From the NCBI RefSeq assembly GCF_900580675.1, contig NZ_UTBG01000062.1, positions 1 through 64,000 of the forward strand: a stretch of 64,000 nt of DNA, given 5' to 3'. The notes beneath the pieces are model-generated. The model searched no databases, was not told where the DNA came from, and saw only the letters and a program-made list of their open reading frames with translations. Shown here piece after piece: positions 60,613 through 64,000 of this stretch. The stretch comes from Pseudomonas viridiflava. GTDB taxonomy: Bacteria; Pseudomonadota; Gammaproteobacteria; Pseudomonadales; Pseudomonadaceae. A program made the position numbers and the translations under genes. Numbering within the stretch: the stretch's first letter is position 1; each line of letters opens with the position of its first letter.

Positions 60613-61823
60613 CAGCCAGTCACCCTTTCCGGAACCGGTTTGGTCTTCTCGAGCCGGGTGTAGAACGGCATCAGAATGAAGTAGGCGAAGTACAGGAAGG
60701 TGCAGACCTGCGACAGCAACGTACGCTCGGGAGTCGGCGCCAGTACGCCGAGCACGCCCAGGATCACGAACGAAATGCAGAACACCCACAGCCAGATCTT
60801 GCTCAGCCAGCCTTTATAACGCATGGACTTGACCGGACTGCGGTCGAGCCAGGGCAGTACGAACAGCACCGCGATGGCCGCGCCCATGGCGATGACGCCC
60901 ATGAGTTTGTCGGGGATCGCCCGCAAGATGGCGTAGAACGGCGTGAAGTACCAGACCGGGGCAATATGCTCAGGTGTCTTGAAGGCGTTGGCCTGCTCGA
61001 AGTTGGGTTTCTCCAGGAAATAACCGCCCATCTCCGGGAAAAAGAACACGATCGAGCAGAACACGAACAGAAACACGACCACACCGACGATGTCTTTCAC
61101 CGTGTAGTACGGGTGGAACGGAATGCCATCCAGCGGGATACCGTTCTCGTCCTTGTGCTTCTTGATGTCTACGCCATCCGGGTTGTTCGAACCGACTTCG
61201 TGCAGCGCCAGGATGTGCAGCACCACCAGGCCGAGAATCACAATCGGCAAGGCAACGACGTGCAAGGCGAAGAAGCGGTTCAGGGTGATCCCGGATATCA
61301 GGTAGTCGCCCCGGATCCACTGGGTCAGGTCGTTACCGATCACCGGGATCGCGCCGAACAGCGAGATGATTACCTGGGCGCCCCAGTACGACATCTGGCC
61401 CCACGGCAGCAGATAGCCCATGAACGCCTCGGCCATCAGCGCCAGGTAGATCAGCATGCCGAACACCCACACCAGCTCGCGAGGCTTCTGGTACGAGCCG
61501 TAGAGCAGGCCACGGAACATGTGCATGTAGACAACTATAAAGAACGCCGATGCGCCGGTGGAGTGCAGCAGGCGCAGGATCGAGCCGTACTCGACGTCAC
61601 GCATGATGTACTCGACGGAGGCAAAGGCCTCTTCCGCCGACGGGGTGTAGCTCATCGTCAGCCAGACGCCGGTGACGATCTGGTTGACCAGCACCAGCAA
61701 TGCCAGCGAGCCGAAGAAGTAGAAGAAGTTGAAGTTTTTTGGTGCGTAATACTTGCTGAGATGGTCTTCCCACATTTTAGTCGCGGGGAAGCGCGCATCC
61801 ACCCAATCCATGAACTTGCTCAT
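60612..61823 (-). CDS. petB: Cytochrome b of the bc1 complex, 403 aa
   Basis: Core quinol-oxidising subunit with eight or nine transmembrane helices and two haems. Haem-ligand histidines occur in LLHSTGASAFFIVVYMHMFR and FFALHVVALPIVILGLVVLH. The Qo-site motif PEW appears in the variant HIAPVWYFTPFYAILRA (PVW), as is usual in many beta/gamma-proteobacteria. It overlaps the Rieske gene by one base and petC by one. Confidence 0.97.
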   Translation of the reverse strand: MSKFMDWVDARFPATKMWEDHLSKYYAPKNFNFFYFFGSLALLVLVNQIVTGVWLTMSYTPSAEEAFASVEYIMRDVEYGSILRLLHSTGASAFFIVVYMHMFRGLLYGSYQKPRELVWVFGMLIYLALMAEAFMGYLLPWGQMSYWGAQVIISLFGAIPVIGNDLTQWIRGDYLISGITLNRFFALHVVALPIVILGLVVLHILALHEVGSNNPDGVDIKKHKDENGIPLDGIPFHPYYTVKDIVGVVVFLFVFCSIVFFFPEMGGYFLEKPNFEQANAFKTPEHIAPVWYFTPFYAILRAIPDKLMGVIAMGAAIAVLFVLPWLDRSPVKSMRYKGWLSKIWLWVFCISFVILGVLGVLAPTPERTLLSQVCTFLYFAYFILMPFYTRLEKTKPVPERVTG

Positions 61824-62419
61824 CAGGCTTTCTCCCCCTCGTCGACGCCAATGACAATGACACTGTCAGTCTCGTAGTGATGTGGTGGAACTGGCAGGTT
61901 CAGTGGTGCGGGTTGTGACTTGTAGACACGGCCGGCGAGGTCGTAGTGGGAGCCGTGGCAAGGGCAGAAATAGCCACCGACCCAATCCTTGCCAAGGTCG
62001 GCAGGAGCCACTTCCGGGCGGAAGGTAGGCGAGCAACCCAGGTGGGTGCAGATACCGATCAGCAGCAGGATCTCTGGCTTGATCGAACGGACTTCCTTAT
62101 CGACGTAGGCGGGTTGGTCGGAATTTTTCGAGTCGGGATCAGACAACTGACCCTCGATTTTCTTCAGATTCCCCAGGATTTCCTCAGTACGACGAACGAT
62201 GAATACGGGCTGACCGCGCCACTCAGCAATCATCTGCTGGCCTGGGTCGATCTTGCTGACATTCACCTTCACCGGTGCACCTGCGGCTTTCGCCTTGGCA
62301 CTGGGAAACCATGACCCCACGAACGGGACCGCAGCCCCCACCGCTCCTGCAGCACCCACCACGGATGTGGCTGCTACCAAGAAGCGACGCCGGCCTGCAT
62401 TCACGCCGTCATTGCTCAT
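61823..62419 (-). CDS. petA: Rieske iron-sulfur subunit of the bc1 complex, 198 aa
   Basis: Carries the 2Fe-2S cluster that moves electrons from quinol to cytochrome c1. It starts with a Tat signal and anchor (AGRRRFLVAATSVVGAAGAVG). The cluster ligands are CTHLGCSPTF and CPCHGSHYDLAG. It is the first gene of petA-petB-petC on the minus strand. Confidence 0.97.
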   Translation of the reverse strand: MSNDGVNAGRRRFLVAATSVVGAAGAVGAAVPFVGSWFPSAKAKAAGAPVKVNVSKIDPGQQMIAEWRGQPVFIVRRTEEILGNLKKIEGQLSDPDSKNSDQPAYVDKEVRSIKPEILLLIGICTHLGCSPTFRPEVAPADLGKDWVGGYFCPCHGSHYDLAGRVYKSQPAPLNLPVPPHHYETDSVIVIGVDEGEKA

Positions 62420-62631
62420 TCAGTCCTCTCCCATCAGCTTTTTGGCCTGTTAAATCAGGCGTCTACTAAGTGTTGAATCTTTTACTTATAAAAATTTGGT
62501 CGGATGGTAATGAAAAGCCACACGTATGACAAGGGAATTGCCCGGACCTGCGCCTCCAGGCCTTGTAGTATAGGGGGTCTACGGATGTGGCAAGTTGTCA
62601 CGCGCAAATTTGTGCATAAATCGCAGGCAAT

Positions 62632-62668
62632 AAAAAACGCCCAGCTCCGTGAGGAGTTGGGCGTTTTT
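62632..62668. terminator. Terminator after rpsI
   Basis: AAAAAACGCCCAGCTCC-GTGA-GGAGTTGGGCGTTTTT: an 11-bp stem with one G-T pair and flanking A and T runs. It ends the rplM-rpsI transcript on the minus strand. Confidence 0.88.
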
Positions 62669-62685
62669 GTGGAACGTAAAGCGAA

Positions 62686-63078
62686 TTAACGCTTCGAGTA
62701 CTGCGGACGCTTACGCGCTTTACGCAGACCGACTTTCTTACGTTCAACTTCACGGGCATCGCGAGTCACGAAGCCAGCTTTGCGCAGAGCGCCGCGCAGG
62801 GTTTCGTCGTACTGCATCAGAGCGCGAGTGATACCGTGGCGGATTGCGCCAGCTTGACCACTTACACCGCCACCGATAACGGTGACGTAGATGTCGAACT
62901 TTTCAACGGTCTCGGTCAGTTCCAGCGGCTGACGAACTACCATGCGGGCAGTTTCGCGACCGAAGAAATTTTCCAGAGTGCGGTTGTTGATCGAGATGTT
63001 ACCAGTGCCCGGACGCAGGAAAACGCGTGCGGTTGCGGTTTTGCGACGGCCAGTGCCGTAATTTTGAGTCGCCGACAT
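62686..63078 (-). CDS. rpsI: 30S ribosomal protein S9, 130 aa
   Basis: Small-subunit protein whose C-terminal tail reaches the P-site tRNA. The start [18 protein letters not shown] and the tail [15 protein letters not shown], ending in KR, are diagnostic. It follows rplM by 14 bp. Confidence 0.98.
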   Translation of the reverse strand: MSATQNYGTGRRKTATARVFLRPGTGNISINNRTLENFFGRETARMVVRQPLELTETVEKFDIYVTVIGGGVSGQAGAIRHGITRALMQYDETLRGALRKAGFVTRDAREVERKKVGLRKARKRPQYSKR

Positions 63079-63092
63079 AATGAACTATTCCG

Positions 63093-63521
63093 TTAAAACT
63101 TCAGTTCTTGGGGCTGCTGAGCAGCATGAGGGTGTACAGCGCCCGCATAGACTTTCAGCTTGCGAAACATATCGCGACCCAGTGGGCCCTTCGGCAGCAT
63201 GCCTTTAACCGCGATTTCAATCGGGGCCTCAGGCTTCTTAGCGATCAGGCCTTCGAAATTGGAAGACTTGATGCCGCCTGGGAAACCGGAGTGACGGTAG
63301 TACATTTTGTCGCTTGCTTTGTTGCCGGTTACACGAACCTGCTCAGCGTTGATGATGACGATGTAGTCACCGGTGTCAACGTGAGGGGTGTACTCAGGCT
63401 TGTGCTTGCCACGCAGACGGCTGGCGACTTCAGTGGCCAGACGACCCAGAGTCTGACCAGCGGCGTCGACGACAAACCAGTCGCGCTGAACTGTTTCCGG
63501 TTTTGCAGTAAAAGTTGTCAT
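63093..63521 (-). CDS. rplM: 50S ribosomal protein L13, 142 aa
   Basis: Early-assembling large-subunit protein. Conserved segments are [40 protein letters not shown] and [20 protein letters not shown]. First gene of the rplM-rpsI operon, with a good promoter about 45 bp upstream. Confidence 0.98.
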
Positions 63522-63563
63522 TCTTTAATAGCCTCAGGGGCCGCCCTGTAAATTAGACGGCGG

Positions 63564-63592
63564 ATCTTACTGAATAGTGCGTACTTTGACAA
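63564..63592 (-). promoter_or_regulatory. Sigma-70 promoter of rplM-rpsI
   Basis: On the minus strand TTGTCA and TAAGAT are exactly 17 bp apart, upstream of rplM. Both hexamers match consensus at five (or more) and four positions, respectively. Confidence 0.7.
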
Positions 63593-63769
63593 GTCAAAGG
63601 CAGCCGGATACAGACGCTATCGGGGGCTCGGGTCGGCGCGTCCGTTCAACGGCAAGATTCTTCGGCAGACGGCGCATCACTTCCACTGCAGAAAGAGGTG
63701 GGCAATTATGCAGATTGCGAAAAAAAATTCAACCTGCTTTTATGATTGTTTTCCCCGAAGGAGTACCCG

Positions 63770-64000
63770 ATGGATTATCGACAGCTGGGCCGAACCGATC
63801 TGAACGTAAGCGCGATAGCCTTGGGCACCATGACCTGGGGCGAGCAGAACAGCGAGGCAGAGGCCTTCGCACAGATCGAACGGGCCAAGGCCGCGGGGAT
63901 CAACTTCCTCGACACTGCCGAAATGTACCCGGTGCCGCCCAAGGCCGACACTTATGCCACCACCGAGCGCTACATCGGCAATTACTTCAAAAGCCGCGGC
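63770..64000 (+). CDS. Aldo/keto reductase (Tas-like), N-terminal part, cut by window edge
   Basis: NADPH-dependent oxidoreductase of the aldo/keto reductase superfamily. The first 77 residues are present: MDYRQLGRTDLNVSAIALGT, then GINFLDTAEMYPVPPKADT, where the Asp and Tyr belong to the catalytic tetrad. The sequence most resembles Tas-type reductases. The start has GAAGGAG 7 bases upstream. The Lys and His of the tetrad lie beyond the edge. Confidence 0.9.
   Translation, partial: MDYRQLGRTDLNVSAIALGTMTWGEQNSEAEAFAQIERAKAAGINFLDTAEMYPVPPKADTYATTERYIGNYFKSRG

Overview
This window reads as a piece of the core chromosome of a Pseudomonas of the fluorescens group. The reasons are GC-rich codon use throughout, intergenic REP-type palindromes of the form GTGGGAGCGGGCTTGCTCGCGA, gene orders I recognise from the genus (for example fagA-fumC-orfX-sodA, and kdsD-kdsC-lptC-lptA-lptB-rpoN-hpf-ptsN-rapZ-ptsO), and genus-specific proteins such as FagA and the PA4642 family. 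I see no rRNA, tRNA, CRISPR array, prophage or insertion sequence. Almost all of the window is coding.

Layout. 1-2023: an M48 lipoprotein peptidase (cut by the left edge), an SRAP-domain protein and two small conserved proteins. 2154-5052: a PlsC-like acyltransferase, a YajG-type lipoprotein and small unknowns. 5053-5776: a 724-bp non-coding leader before mqo. 7340-11372: a purine/pyrimidine salvage neighbourhood (hpt, upp, uraA) with small conserved genes. 11503-19478, minus strand: mlaFEDCB (phospholipid transport), ibaG, murA and hisG-hisD-hisC. 19777-26839, plus strand: KDO synthesis, LPS transport, sigma-54 and the nitrogen phosphotransferase branch. 26876-30636, minus strand: the iron-regulated fagA-fumC-orfX-sodA operon plus a ZIP transporter, behind overlapping Fur-box-like sites. 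30781-44025: tldD/tldE (pmbA), yjgA, a nitrilase-family gene, the giant yhdP, rng, maf and mreBCD, all minus except yjgA. 44236-47447: gatCAB. 47647-50569: a short RlpA-like lipoprotein, a cation antiporter, a carboxymuconolactone decarboxylase-like protein and an AEC transporter. 50734-58481: a complete galactarate/glucarate catabolic operon (garD, permease, ketoglutarate-semialdehyde dehydrogenase, kdgD) with its probable FadR-type regulator and an inserted, divergent zinc-phospholipase-like gene. 58629-63521, minus strand: sspA-sspB, the cytochrome bc1 complex and rplM-rpsI. 63770-end: start of an aldo/keto reductase.

How the parts work together. Much of the window serves the cell envelope: Mla keeps outer-membrane lipid asymmetry, MurA starts peptidoglycan synthesis, KdsD/KdsC and LptABC supply and move LPS, YhdP carries phospholipid, and MreBCD sets rod shape. 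The galactarate operon feeds sugar diacids to 2-oxoglutarate in three enzymatic steps. The Fur-controlled operon replaces iron enzymes under starvation with class II fumarase and manganese SOD, next to a divalent-metal transporter.

The most notable points are two genes (mreC and a CaCA antiporter) that appear to start at ATT behind strong Shine-Dalgarno sequences, an SRAP protein lacking two of its family's active-site residues, a leaderless S1/P1-phospholipase-like protein inside the galactarate locus, a shared operator half-site near kdgD and its regulator, and several strong intercistronic hairpins, including one between mreB and mreC. I did not find a convincing wholly new multi-gene system.
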